21,353 nucleotides of DNA from a virus. Position 1 is the first letter of the stretch, and each line of letters begins with the position of its first letter. Shown here piece by piece: positions 6,859 through 13,945 of this stretch. Under the pieces are notes generated by a model. It saw nothing but the letters and a program-made list of their open reading frames with translations. It was not told where the DNA came from and made no database searches. A program made the position numbers and the translations under genes. The DNA lies in the IMG/VR virus record IMGVR_UViG_3300030520_000119, positions 1-21,353 of that record; one strand, written 5' to 3'.

Positions 6859-9627
6859 CTACTTGCGCGCCGTTGGGGGCAACCGGCCGTTTTTGTCGTC
6901 ATGCGCCCGCAGGGAAGCTGCCACGATATGCGGCGCCGCCTGCATAATGCCTTGCCGCACCAGGGCCATGGTTTGCGCTGGATCGGTGGATCCGCGTGCA
7001 TCGACAGTGATGGGCATGTGGTAGTGCTGATCGCCTGTACCGCTTGAGGTTTTGCCGTTGGGTGTTACATGGCCTGCGCTGCCAAAGTGCACAACCTCCG
7101 GACCCTGCTCCCCGACCAGCGCCGTGGTGCCCGCACCGAAGTCTCCGCCATCGGCGAAGGCCGGCAGGAACCCCGAGGCCATCTTGAGGATGCCGCTGAG
7201 AACGCCGCTGGTCCCGCCCGCCGCACTACTCGCTGCCGAGGCCGCGCCGGCAGAAACAGCATCAGCATTCTTCACAAACATGGGATTGCCCCGACTGCCG
7301 AGCTTGCCGATACCCAGCGCACCCATCAGCGAGCCTTCACCCTTCTTCAGCGCCTGATCCGCAACGTCGGTGAAGATTCCCTTGCCCGCGCCCGTCCAAG
7401 CGCCTCGCCGCTGCTGCCGGTTTCCCGTAAGGTCGGTAAGGATGGCTCGGTTCGCATCATTCAAAACAGTGTCGGTGATCTGCTTCATCTGCGAAGCGGA
7501 ATCCATGGACGCAGCCGTGAAAGCCTGCAGCGCCGAGACGGCGCCTCCCAACCCCGTTTCCGCAAATGCAGCATACGCATCCTTGACAGCTTGCAGGTTC
7601 GCAGCCGCCGTCGCGGAGTCAATCTGATTTTTGATGCCTTGCCCTTGCTGCGCCAGCCGTGAAGCGTCTTCGCTTCCTTCTTTCGTATAGGGGTTCAGCT
7701 TGGCTTGATCTTCCTGCACCTGAGCCAACTGCCTGCGCAGCTCGGCAATCTCCATCGCTGCCGCCTCGGAATGGATCTGGCCAGTCTGCTGCGCGGCATC
7801 GGATCTTGTGACTGCGCCAGCCTTGACACCATGCTCCAGTTGAACCTCACGCATAGCCTGGTTGCTCTTGATCAGCAGCTCGGCGTTCTTTGCTATCTCA
7901 GAGTTGTAGGCCCTCCAGCGCTCCCCGGTGCGGGAGATGTTCTCCGCAAGCCGCGTCATTTCGTCGCTGTTTTCAGCAATGCCGCGATTCGCTTCATCCG
8001 GGCTGAGGTTCGCAGTATCGCGGATCTGCTTCATCCCACGCGTCAGCATTTCATGCGCCTGCTTCGCGCCCTCGACGGCCAGCTGCGACTCCTTCTCTAC
8101 AATCGCGTTGTACTGATCAGAACCTCTCTTGAACGCGCTGATGCGCTCCTGCCAGAATTGGTATTCCGCCTGGACCGTGACGCTGTTCTGCTGCTTCATC
8201 TCCGCCAGCTCGGCCTCCATGGCTTTGAGCTTGGCCTCGGCAGCCTTCCGTGCAGCAGCCTCGGCAGCGGCCACCGCGGCCGGATCGACTACATTGAGGG
8301 ACGGCTTTCCGCCGCTCGCACCCGAAGATGAGGTGGTGTCCTTCGGATCGGGAGCGCCGCCGCGTGCGTTCTTGTCGAATTGTTCCGCCTTGGCACGTTC
8401 CCGCGCAGACGCCGAAAGGTCGGCGTCGCGATCCTTCTTCACGCCGAGATCCCACGTATAGGCACGGATCGTGTCAAGGCTGGCACCGAAGCTGAATGCA
8501 GCGGCGGCGCCAAAGTTCAGTTGCTTCGTTAGCCCTTCTGCCAGCTTCGTGAAGAGCGAAACCTGGACGCCGCTCCCCTGAAGGGTGCTGGCAAACGCAT
8601 CCAGACCCTTGGTCAAGCCTTCCGTAAAAGCCAGCTTGGCGCCGTCAATACGTTGGCCCATGACACGCAGCCGCTCGCTCGTCGCTTCGAGAGATTCGGC
8701 CGTGCCGCTATCCAGCATCAATCCGGCGTTCTTTGCGCCCTCGGTGTACTTGTCCCAGTTCTCACCCAGCTTGGTGAGGGTGGGGATCTGGTCGATCCCC
8801 GCCTTGCTCAGCAGCTTCTGAGCGACCAGCTGTCTCTCAGGCCCGGACGTGTTGGCCATCGCGCTGGCGAGACGCTGCAGGGCAATCTGCGCACCGTTAG
8901 AATTTCCGGCCAGGTCCTTCGCGTTGAGTCCCAGTGCCGTGAAATAGGCACCGAGTTCCTTGTTGCCGTTCGCAGCCTCGGCGATGCTGACGTCCAGCTT
9001 GCCGACGCCCTTGCTAAGCGTATCGAAATCACCGCCGGTAACCTTCGCGGCATAGTGGAGAGTAGAAAGCGTCTCAACCGACAGGTTTGTCTTCTGCGAG
9101 GCGCGTTCGATGGATTCGCCGAACTCCAGTGAGGAAGTGACGGCATCCTTCATGCTTCCGAAGATGTCACGGATCCCGGTGGCGGCGGCAATATAGCCCA
9201 CCGAGCTGAGGACAACGCGCTCTGCGACATCCTTGAAGGCGTTGCCGCTGTCTTTACTGGCCGCAGCCACCCGCCGCTGCGCTTCCGCTGCCTGGTCCTG
9301 CGCCGCCGTCAGCCGCTGCAATGCGGCACCAAGGGTCTGTGCGCCCGATGCCTCATCCAGATAGCCCGCGCGGACGATCTTCTGGGCGCGAGCATAGCCT
9401 TCCTGCGCATTCCGCAATTTCAGCATCGACGAAACTTGGCTATCCGTCGATTTCTGAATTGCATCGGATGCATATTGGGCCGCGAACTTCGTGGCGTCTG
9501 CTGCGCGCTTTGTGGCCTTCTCCGTGGCCGTTCCCGTCGCAGTCGCAGTCGCGGCAGACTTATTCATCGCCGCATCAAACTGCGCATTATCCGCGAGCAG
9601 CCGAGCTGTTACATCCATGTTTCCCAT
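6859..9627 (-). CDS. Tail tape measure protein
   Basis: 922 aa, the longest helical protein in the cluster. ATG 9625-9627 overlaps the gp10-like stop (TAATG); a second in-frame ATG three codons on (9618) is possible. Residues 1-130 are Ala-rich with coiled-coil character (NAQFDAAMNKSAATATATG and onward). A hydrophobic patch follows at ~138-150, then long Gln/Glu/Ala helices, notably ~455-490. The C-terminus contains FADGGDFGAGTTALVGEQGP, a hallmark of tape measure C-termini, and a QHYHMPITVDARGS strand. It spans the tail lumen and sets tail length. With the general rule of about 0.15 nm per residue the tail would be roughly 140 nm (inference). No lytic transglycosylase or peptidase motif is visible within it. 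Confidence 0.93.
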   Translation of the reverse strand: MGNMDVTARLLADNAQFDAAMNKSAATATATGTATEKATKRAADATKFAAQYASDAIQKSTDSQVSSMLKLRNAQEGYARAQKIVRAGYLDEASGAQTLGAALQRLTAAQDQAAEAQRRVAAASKDSGNAFKDVAERVVLSSVGYIAAATGIRDIFGSMKDAVTSSLEFGESIERASQKTNLSVETLSTLHYAAKVTGGDFDTLSKGVGKLDVSIAEAANGNKELGAYFTALGLNAKDLAGNSNGAQIALQRLASAMANTSGPERQLVAQKLLSKAGIDQIPTLTKLGENWDKYTEGAKNAGLMLDSGTAESLEATSERLRVMGQRIDGAKLAFTEGLTKGLDAFASTLQGSGVQVSLFTKLAEGLTKQLNFGAAAAFSFGASLDTIRAYTWDLGVKKDRDADLSASARERAKAEQFDKNARGGAPDPKDTTSSSGASGGKPSLNVVDPAAVAAAEAAARKAAEAKLKAMEAELAEMKQQNSVTVQAEYQFWQERISAFKRGSDQYNAIVEKESQLAVEGAKQAHEMLTRGMKQIRDTANLSPDEANRGIAENSDEMTRLAENISRTGERWRAYNSEIAKNAELLIKSNQAMREVQLEHGVKAGAVTRSDAAQQTGQIHSEAAAMEIAELRRQLAQVQEDQAKLNPYTKEGSEDASRLAQQGQGIKNQIDSATAAANLQAVKDAYAAFAETGLGGAVSALQAFTAASMDSASQMKQITDTVLNDANRAILTDLTGNRQQRRGAWTGAGKGIFTDVADQALKKGEGSLMGALGIGKLGSRGNPMFVKNADAVSAGAASAASSAAGGTSGVLSGILKMASGFLPAFADGGDFGAGTTALVGEQGPEVVHFGSAGHVTPNGKTSSGTGDQHYHMPITVDARGSTDPAQTMALVRQGIMQAAPHIVAASLRAHDDKNGRLPPTARK

Positions 9628-10112
9628 TAGCCCAGCACCTCACGAAACGATTGCTGCAAACTCTCTTCCATGGCCGTCGCGACTTCGCCCATGCTGGCCT
9701 CAAAGGCCGGGCGCAGAAACGGATATGCGGGCACGTCAATACCAGCAGTGCCCGGCCCGCGCGATTTGCCGTTACCCAGCAGCTTCAAGTAGCCGCCTGA
9801 TACCTGCCGGTGGCCGTATTCAACGAAACGCGCGACGTGCGCCACCTTACTATTGGGGCCGATCAGCGCCTCTAATCCGTTCTCGCCTTCCACGATCGCA
9901 ACCCGCATGCCGCCTTTGAGCTCGCCCGGCTCCAGCGAATCCGATCCAGGCGTCTTCGCATCCAGCATCATCGGCGCGCGCTCTACCATCGCGTCCTCAA
10001 TGACGCGGCCGCCAGCTCGCAGCGCCTTCTTCATCTCCGGGCCGCCCATCTTCGCGCCCGCAGCGTTCAGCTTGTCGACGAGACTGCGCATCCCTTCGAG
10101 TTCGAAGTTCAT
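9627..10112 (-). CDS. HK97 gp10-like head-tail/tail protein
   Basis: 161 aa, ATG 10110-10112 with GGAG six bases upstream. It begins FELEGMRSLVDKLNAAGAKM, then KKALRAGGRVIEDAMVERAP, and near the C-terminus shows AHVARFVEYGHRQVSGG and VPAYPFLRPAFE. This is the conserved pattern of the HK97-gp10_like family (PF04883), which acts in tail completion or neck assembly. In most HK97-like phages the gene lies between head closure and the tail completion protein. Here it sits after the tail chaperones and directly before the tape measure, so it has been moved or duplicated. A terminator-like hairpin lies in the 64-base gap upstream, and the stop overlaps the tape measure start by one base. Confidence 0.88.
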   Translation of the reverse strand: MNFELEGMRSLVDKLNAAGAKMGGPEMKKALRAGGRVIEDAMVERAPMMLDAKTPGSDSLEPGELKGGMRVAIVEGENGLEALIGPNSKVAHVARFVEYGHRQVSGGYLKLLGNGKSRGPGTAGIDVPAYPFLRPAFEASMGEVATAMEESLQQSFREVLG

Positions 10113-10128
10113 GGGGGTCTCCGGGCAA

Positions 10129-10154
10129 GAGAAAAGCCGCCCGGAGGCGGCTTT
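10129..10154 (-). terminator. Weak terminator-like hairpin upstream of gp10-like gene
   Basis: Minus-strand AAAGCCGCC, loop TCCG, GGCGGCTTT is a perfect 9-bp stem with a UNCG-class loop. It is followed by TCTC, so the U-run is only four and partly in the stem. It fills the gap between the membrane protein (stop at 10177) and the gp10-like start (10112), and may attenuate or stabilise the transcript. Confidence 0.55.
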
Positions 10155-10176
10155 GATGGATGCGGCTGAAAGCGGC

Positions 10177-10569
10177 TTAGGTGCGCGCGATGAGTTGCTG
10201 CGCGGCCGGCGCCGTCAACGGAATCGGGTTCGGCGCTTTGCAGACCGGGCAGATCAGTGTGCGAGCGTTGCGACGCCACAGGCTATACAGCAACCCCGGC
10301 ACCAGGAAGACGATCCAGGCCAACAGTTCGAGGCCAGCGCTGCCGGGCGTGTGAACTTCCGGCGTGACGCGCGTATGGCAGTGAGTGCAGATGCACTCCG
10401 GCTGCCTTTCGACGCTGACGAAGCCTTCGCGAATCTTGAGGAAGATGCCGACGCCGATGGCGACGGGGATGAACCACCAGCCGGAAATCTGCCCAACCGA
10501 AGGGAAGAATGTGCAAACCGCATAGCCCAGCAGCCCTACTCCGAAGAAAATACAGATCCACTTGATCAT
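10177..10569 (-). CDS. Membrane protein with LITAF-like split zinc ribbon
   Basis: 130 aa, ATG 10567-10569; no strong ribosome site is visible in the 61-base gap upstream. Residues 3-22 and 31-45 are hydrophobic and likely membrane segments. Two CxxC pairs (C61-THC64 and C107-PVC110) flank a hydrophobic stretch (residues ~79-97, LELLAWIVFLVPGLLYSLW). This is the layout of LITAF-type and related bacterial zinc-ribbon membrane domains, where the Cys pairs meet to bind zinc and the middle dips into the membrane. It is not a structural tail component in any phage I can name. It separates the tail chaperones from gp10 and the tape measure, so it is probably a moron-type gene, perhaps acting on the host envelope. 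Function is unknown. Confidence 0.8.
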   Translation of the reverse strand: MIKWICIFFGVGLLGYAVCTFFPSVGQISGWWFIPVAIGVGIFLKIREGFVSVERQPECICTHCHTRVTPEVHTPGSAGLELLAWIVFLVPGLLYSLWRRNARTLICPVCKAPNPIPLTAPAAQQLIART

Positions 10570-10630
10570 CGCCGTGCCCTCTGGCTGGAAAGTGTATCAC
10601 AGAGCGTACAGCCGATGAATATACGTTGAC

Positions 10631-10957
10631 CTACTTGGACACAAAGTGCATGAACGCTTCCCGCATCTGCAACGCGAGTGCAGCTTGCCGTTTTTTCGTC
10701 ATGCGGAGCTTACGTGGCGGGCGATTGGAGACTGCGGCGGCTTTCTTCATCCGCAGGCTGGGCATAAAGTCTTTCGGCTGTAACGGCTCTTTGAACTCCC
10801 GGAAGCCGGTGTTGCCGATCATCGCGATCACCTGGGCGAGCATGAGCTCCACCATGCCGCCCTTCGGCCGATCAATAACCTCCAGGCGATCAATCATGGC
10901 AAAGAGTTGGCGTGGCGTATGCCGGCGCATCTCCTCCAGGCTCATCCCGAGATCCAC
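10631..10957 (-). CDS. Tail assembly chaperone, T-like frame
   Basis: 108 aa if started at GTG 10955-10957, but this start lacks a ribosome site. The same frame is open upstream to 11026 and there encodes a plausible extension, ARRIGREEYWHYLRTVTR, running into VDLGMSLEEMRRHTPRQ. The frame is -1 relative to the preceding chaperone and overlaps its end, as in lambda G/GT. The natural product is therefore likely a fusion made by frameshifting, with this segment as the T domain that recruits the tail tube subunit to the tape measure. The C-terminal half is Lys/Arg-rich (PSLRMKKAAAVSNRPPRKL). The usual position directly before the tape measure is broken here by two inserted genes. Independent translation from GTG or from ATG 10945 cannot be excluded. 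Confidence 0.72.
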   Translation of the reverse strand: MDLGMSLEEMRRHTPRQLFAMIDRLEVIDRPKGGMVELMLAQVIAMIGNTGFREFKEPLQPKDFMPSLRMKKAAAVSNRPPRKLRMTKKRQAALALQMREAFMHFVSK

Positions 10958-10998
10958 ACGCGTAACCGTGCGCAGATAGTGCCAATACTCCTCCCGTC

Positions 10999-11026
10999 CT
11001 ATTCGACGGGCGGGGTAGGGTCCGCT
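10999..11026 (-). other. Candidate -1 frameshift window joining the two tail chaperone frames
   Basis: The G-like frame ends at TAG 10999-11001. The T-like frame becomes open after a TAA at 11027-11029, so any switch must occur in these 28 bases. The zero-frame codons are GCG GAC CCT ACC CCG CCC GTC GAA TAG. No classic XXXYYYZ site is present. The C-rich ACC CCG CCC stretch would let a Pro-tRNA on CCG re-pair with CCC one base back. The relation of the two frames is exactly -1. Confidence 0.5.
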
Positions 11027-11397
11027 TTATCCTCCGACGGCTTTGCTTCGGGAAGGCTGAGCACCCATACCTTCGCGATCGCGTCGCTGATGGCCCCGAG
11101 GTTTTTGAACGTGACCAGGTCTCGAAGTTCTTCCGGCTTGAGGTGTGGCTGGAAGCGCTGGGCGGAGATAATGAAGAAGATGCGGAGAGCAGAAGCTGTT
11201 GACGCCTCCAGCGCGGTAAGTAAGCTGACATCCTTATGCCCGGCGCGGATGAGAGCTTCTTCTGCATCGATGAGGGCGCCGGCGTCGAGGCAGAGGGTGA
11301 TATCACCTGCGGCGCTGGGAATAAGCGCTGTGGGGAGCGTGGGATCCAGCGTGGGCGGAGCGAGAACTGGGCGGAGCGGGGTGCGATTGCGTGCCAT
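10999..11397 (-). CDS. Tail assembly chaperone, G-like
   Basis: 132 aa from ATG 11395-11397. An ATG two codons earlier (11403) touches the AAGGA ribosome site, whereas this one is six bases from it, so it is the better start. The N-terminus is Pro-rich (TPLRPVLAPPTLDPTLP). Residues ~35-115 are helical, with LIDAEEALIRAGHKDVSLL and LKPEELRDLVTFKNLGAI, similar to the GTA-gp10/tail chaperone type (Phage_TAC). It ends in an Asp/Pro-rich tail where the -1 frame opens. It lies directly after the major tail protein, the standard site of the G-like chaperone that keeps the tape measure soluble. Confidence 0.78.
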   Translation of the reverse strand: MARNRTPLRPVLAPPTLDPTLPTALIPSAAGDITLCLDAGALIDAEEALIRAGHKDVSLLTALEASTASALRIFFIISAQRFQPHLKPEELRDLVTFKNLGAISDAIAKVWVLSLPEAKPSEDKADPTPPVE

Positions 11398-11433
11398 GAT
11401 CATTCCTTATGCGGAGGATGTTATGCGGGAAAA

Positions 11434-11475
11434 GGTATTCGGGGCGACGGCGCCCGCATGCGACGCCGCCCCGAA
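11434..11475 (-). terminator. GC-rich hairpin after major tail protein, weak terminator
   Basis: On the minus strand TTCGGGGCG (11475-11467) pairs with CGCCCCGAA (11446-11438), with further partial pairing in the 20-base interior. It is followed by TACCTTTTCC. It begins 5 bases after the major tail protein stop codon. Position after a very highly made protein fits partial termination or 3-prime end protection. The U-run is short, so strength is uncertain. Confidence 0.5.
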
Positions 11476-11480
11476 CTTCG

Positions 11481-11936
11481 TTAGGAACCTTCGACGAGGG
11501 TTGCGGTGCCGATGACCGTGAGGTTCGCCGTGAATGTGACAACCTTGGTCGGTTCGACGTCTTCGATCTGGTAGCCGATCACCCACGCGCTGCCGCTGAA
11601 GAGATCGCCGGTGGTTGTCTGACCACCCGCAAGGTTTACCGGAAGCTGCAGCTTCCAGAAGATGGGGGCCTTCGGCACCGTCTGAAAATTGGTGTACAGC
11701 AGCGCCTGGCCGGCATCTGTGGAGACGCGGTTGCCCTTGAGCGGGATCGTGCCGAGCTTCTGCAGCACCGGCGCGATCTCTTCCGTGGTGCTCTGGAGGT
11801 TGGTGGTGGAGACGGTGCCGAGTTCTCCAGCCTTGTACGGCGCGCTGGTGATATCCCCGACAGGGACGTAGGTGCCGGCGAGCGTGAGGCAGACTGAAAA
11901 TATCGCGCCTACGCCAGATTGAGCTTTGCTGGACAT
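11481..11936 (-). CDS. Major tail (tube) protein
   Basis: 151 aa, ATG 11934-11936; AGGAG lies about ten bases upstream, a longish spacing. It shows the N-terminal pattern FSVCLTLAGTYVPVGDITSAP and the strand-loop pattern TTEEIAPVLQKLGTIPLKG expected of a lambda gpV-type tube subunit. It ends in a beta strand run (VVTFTANLTVIGTATLVEG). It sits between the tail completion protein and the G-like chaperone, the canonical place. It would polymerise in hexamer rings around the tape measure. There is no C-terminal Ig-like decoration domain, so it is a minimal tube protein. Confidence 0.85.
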   Translation of the reverse strand: MSSKAQSGVGAIFSVCLTLAGTYVPVGDITSAPYKAGELGTVSTTNLQSTTEEIAPVLQKLGTIPLKGNRVSTDAGQALLYTNFQTVPKAPIFWKLQLPVNLAGGQTTTGDLFSGSAWVIGYQIEDVEPTKVVTFTANLTVIGTATLVEGS

Positions 11937-11995
11937 GATTTGCTGCTCCTGTTACTGCAAGATGCCGCGCCCTCGCGAGCAACGGGGTGATACGG

Positions 11996-12394
11996 TTAGG
12001 CGCCCTGAATGGCGAAGTCGAAGTAAAACTCAGCCGAGCAGCGGAACTGCCGGGCGTCGTTATCGAAGTAGTCGATCGGTTGAATCAGCCAGCAGTCCGC
12101 GATCAGGAACCCGTTCGGCATGGGCCCGTTGAAGCCGTTGAGTACCGCGATCGTCGCGTTCCGCAGATTGTTGGCTGCGAGATAGCTATTGCCGCGGAAG
12201 TCCAGCTGCACGCGGCGGCGCTGCATGCCGGAAGTGCCGAAGATCGGCGTCTGGCTACCACCCACAACGTGGTACGTGGTGCAGGGCATCGGCTCGTCTT
12301 CCGGCACGACGACCGGAAACACCCGAGCGGCCTGCAGCGCGACCAGGGATGCCGACGTGGAGAGCAGCGAGTAGAGTCCAGTTTCGAAGCTCAT
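11996..12394 (-). CDS. Tail completion protein, DUF3168-like
   Basis: 132 aa, ATG 12392-12394 sharing one base with the upstream TAA (TAATG). The opening SFETGLYSLLSTSASLVALQAARVF (part of the first helix and strand), then PEDEPMPCTTYHVVGG and MQRRRVQLDFRGNSY, match the DUF3168/lambda gpU-like tail terminator pattern (short N-terminal helix, inhibitory loop, edge strands). The C-terminus is a strand pair around FRCSAEFYFDFAI. It should cap the tail tube and join it to the head closure protein. Its place between head closure and major tail protein is standard. Confidence 0.82.
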   Translation of the reverse strand: MSFETGLYSLLSTSASLVALQAARVFPVVVPEDEPMPCTTYHVVGGSQTPIFGTSGMQRRRVQLDFRGNSYLAANNLRNATIAVLNGFNGPMPNGFLIADCWLIQPIDYFDNDARQFRCSAEFYFDFAIQGA

Positions 12395-12774
12395 TACTGA
12401 CTCCCGTTGATCTCAAGGCACATGAGATGAACCGTGCGGTTCATTTCCTGCACGTTGTCCGGCACCTGAACGATGAAGGTGCGTGATCCGAATAGAACCT
12501 GCATGCCACCGATCAGAACAATGGAAGGGCCCGGCCAATCGAAGCTGATCCGATGTGTTACCTGAGCTGAATACTGGCCGCTCTGATAGGCTTCCTTTTG
12601 CGCCAGCGTGGTGATTGCTGCCATGCAACTGAGCACCGTCGTCCAGCCTGTACTGGACTGGCCGCCCGCAGCATCTACTGTGTTGCCTTCCTGCTGCACC
12701 TGAATGAAATGCTTCTTCGCTCCAGCGGGTATCGCGAGGGGGTTGCGGTTGCGGTTCTGGGGATAGGGCCACAT
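12394..12774 (-). CDS. Head closure protein (phage head-tail joining family)
   Basis: 126 aa, ATG 12772-12774 directly after the TAA of the connector gene. The beta-barrel pattern HRISFDWPGPSIVLIGGMQ (residues ~74-92) followed by LFGSRTFIVQVPDNVQEMNR and LMCLEI near the end is typical of the SPP1 gp16-like head-tail joining family (PF05521). An early AAITTLAQKEAYQSGQY stretch also fits. The protein docks on the connector ring and closes the DNA exit channel before the tail attaches. Nothing is odd apart from very tight gene packing on both sides. Confidence 0.85.
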   Translation of the reverse strand: MWPYPQNRNRNPLAIPAGAKKHFIQVQQEGNTVDAAGGQSSTGWTTVLSCMAAITTLAQKEAYQSGQYSAQVTHRISFDWPGPSIVLIGGMQVLFGSRTFIVQVPDNVQEMNRTVHLMCLEINGSQ

Positions 12775-13644
12775 TTACGCCGTCCTATTCCGGTAGAACT
12801 CCAGCATGTCTGCGACGATGCGGGGCGTGGGCATGTCGATGGAGCCGCCCTGCTCAAACAGAAACTGAGTCATCAGCAGGATGGCAATGATGATGTTGCT
12901 GGGCACCTGCTGCCCAATCCAGACATTATTCGCAGCCGAAGCAACAGCGGTGGTGGCCTCAGCAGCGAGCGTTGCCTGCCCATTGTTATCTACAGAGGCG
13001 ATAGTGGTGGTGAGTGCTGCGCCAGCAACGCCGGCGGCTGGAACGCAGACAGCCTGTCCAACGTCTCCCTGGTCAAACACCGGGCCAGCGAGGATTGCGG
13101 AGGAAGCGGCCACGGCTGCCGTTACAGGGCCTCCGTAGCCTGCCTTGAATTGGATCTGCACTGCGTTCGGCACCCAGCGCAGCGGCGGCCAGGGGGTTGC
13201 CCAGCGGGGTGAGAGGCGGGCGGGGCGCGTATCCGTACCAGGATCCAGCTGATAGCCGTACATGGGCTCGCTGACGTTTGTTCCGTAGCTGGCGTCAAGC
13301 GCTAACGGGACGATATTGCCGTCTTCGTTGACGTAGTTGAACGAGACGATGGACTGGAAAGGAGTGCGCGGCAGAAGGAACGCGCCAGGCTGCCCGCGGT
13401 CCTCATACCGAAGATCACGCGGTGGCCAACCATCACGCTGGTAAAGCCAGGTGCTGGTGATGAAGCAGCTCCGCGTGTAGTTTTCGCAGTGGATCCGCGC
13501 CGCCGTCGCGAGATTGGTAATCCGAGTGGTAAGTTGCGGTCCATACACGTCATCGTCGGGGACTGTAAGGCCCAACTGACCCGCGATCGCTTCGACATTC
13601 ACCGGCTCTACTACCGGCAGCGCAATGGGAATTAGCTCATTCAT
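12775..13644 (-). CDS. gp6-like head-tail connector with inserted domain
   Basis: 289 aa, ATG 13642-13644, overlapping the upstream stop as ATGA. The N-terminal half carries the phiE125 gp8/HK97 gp6-type pattern: LTTRITNLATAARIHCENYT (helices, 38-57), LYQRDGWPP, LPRTPFQSIVSFNYV (91-105), DPGTDTRPARLSP and WPPLRWVPNAVQIQFKAGYG (152-171). The C-terminal helices that normally follow directly (VPSNIIIAILLMTQFLFEQG, 248-267) are separated by an Ala/Val-rich insert (~172-247) with PVFDQGDVGQAVCVPAAGVAG and TTTIASVDNNGQATL. This insert resembles beta modules of phage fibres rather than connector parts, and makes the protein about 75 residues longer than usual. It forms the ring under the portal. Confidence 0.88.
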   Translation of the reverse strand: MNELIPIALPVVEPVNVEAIAGQLGLTVPDDDVYGPQLTTRITNLATAARIHCENYTRSCFITSTWLYQRDGWPPRDLRYEDRGQPGAFLLPRTPFQSIVSFNYVNEDGNIVPLALDASYGTNVSEPMYGYQLDPGTDTRPARLSPRWATPWPPLRWVPNAVQIQFKAGYGGPVTAAVAASSAILAGPVFDQGDVGQAVCVPAAGVAGAALTTTIASVDNNGQATLAAEATTAVASAANNVWIGQQVPSNIIIAILLMTQFLFEQGGSIDMPTPRIVADMLEFYRNRTA

Positions 13645-13850
13645 GGGCGGCTCCGGCGGCGAGACGTGACAATGGGCGCGAGGGGCGCCGCAACGGTTGG
13701 CAGCGTGACTTCAGCGGCGGCAATGGGCAACTGCGCCTCAAAGCGCGGATCTGTGGCGCGCCCGTCTGCCAGCATTGCCCAGCCTGCCGCAGGGTCGACT
13801 TCTGCAATCTGCCCCTTGCGAGGCCCGTCAGCGAAGCGAATACGGAGCAT
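13641..13850 (-). CDS. Small protein between decoration protein and connector
   Basis: 69 aa from ATG 13848-13850, chosen because AGGGG lies five bases upstream. A longer frame from TTG 13913 would start inside a hairpin and has no ribosome site. The sequence begins MLRIRFADGPRKGQIAEVDP and ADGRATDP follows, then a Pro/Ala-rich strand and a basic C-terminus SRRRSRP. Small proteins with a similar start and an ADGRA segment are common in this position in HK97-type clusters, but their role is not known to me. The stop overlaps the connector start (ATGA), so the two are likely coupled. Confidence 0.68.
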   Translation of the reverse strand: MLRIRFADGPRKGQIAEVDPAAGWAMLADGRATDPRFEAQLPIAAAEVTLPTVAAPLAPIVTSRRRSRP

Positions 13851-13897
13851 AGAACCCCTGAAAAACTCAAATAAACGCGAGAAAATAGCCGATAACA

Positions 13898-13931
13898 GCC
13901 TCAAAACGGCCAATTTCGACCGTTTTGAGGC
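13898..13931. repeat. Perfect 12-bp inverted repeat in the gap after the decoration gene
   Basis: GCCTCAAAACGG (13898-13909) and CCGTTTTGAGGC (13920-13931) are exact inverses around a 10-base centre. It lies between the decoration-type gene (stop 13946) and the small gene (start 13850). No T-run follows on either strand, so it is not a classic intrinsic terminator. An RNA stability hairpin or a protein-binding site is possible. Confidence 0.7.
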
Positions 13932-13945
13932 GCTTTCGGGGTTGG

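Noticed and set aside
13851-13913. TTG start for the small gene before the connector
   Set aside because: It starts inside the inverted repeat and has no ribosome site, whereas ATG 13850 has AGGGG at good distance.
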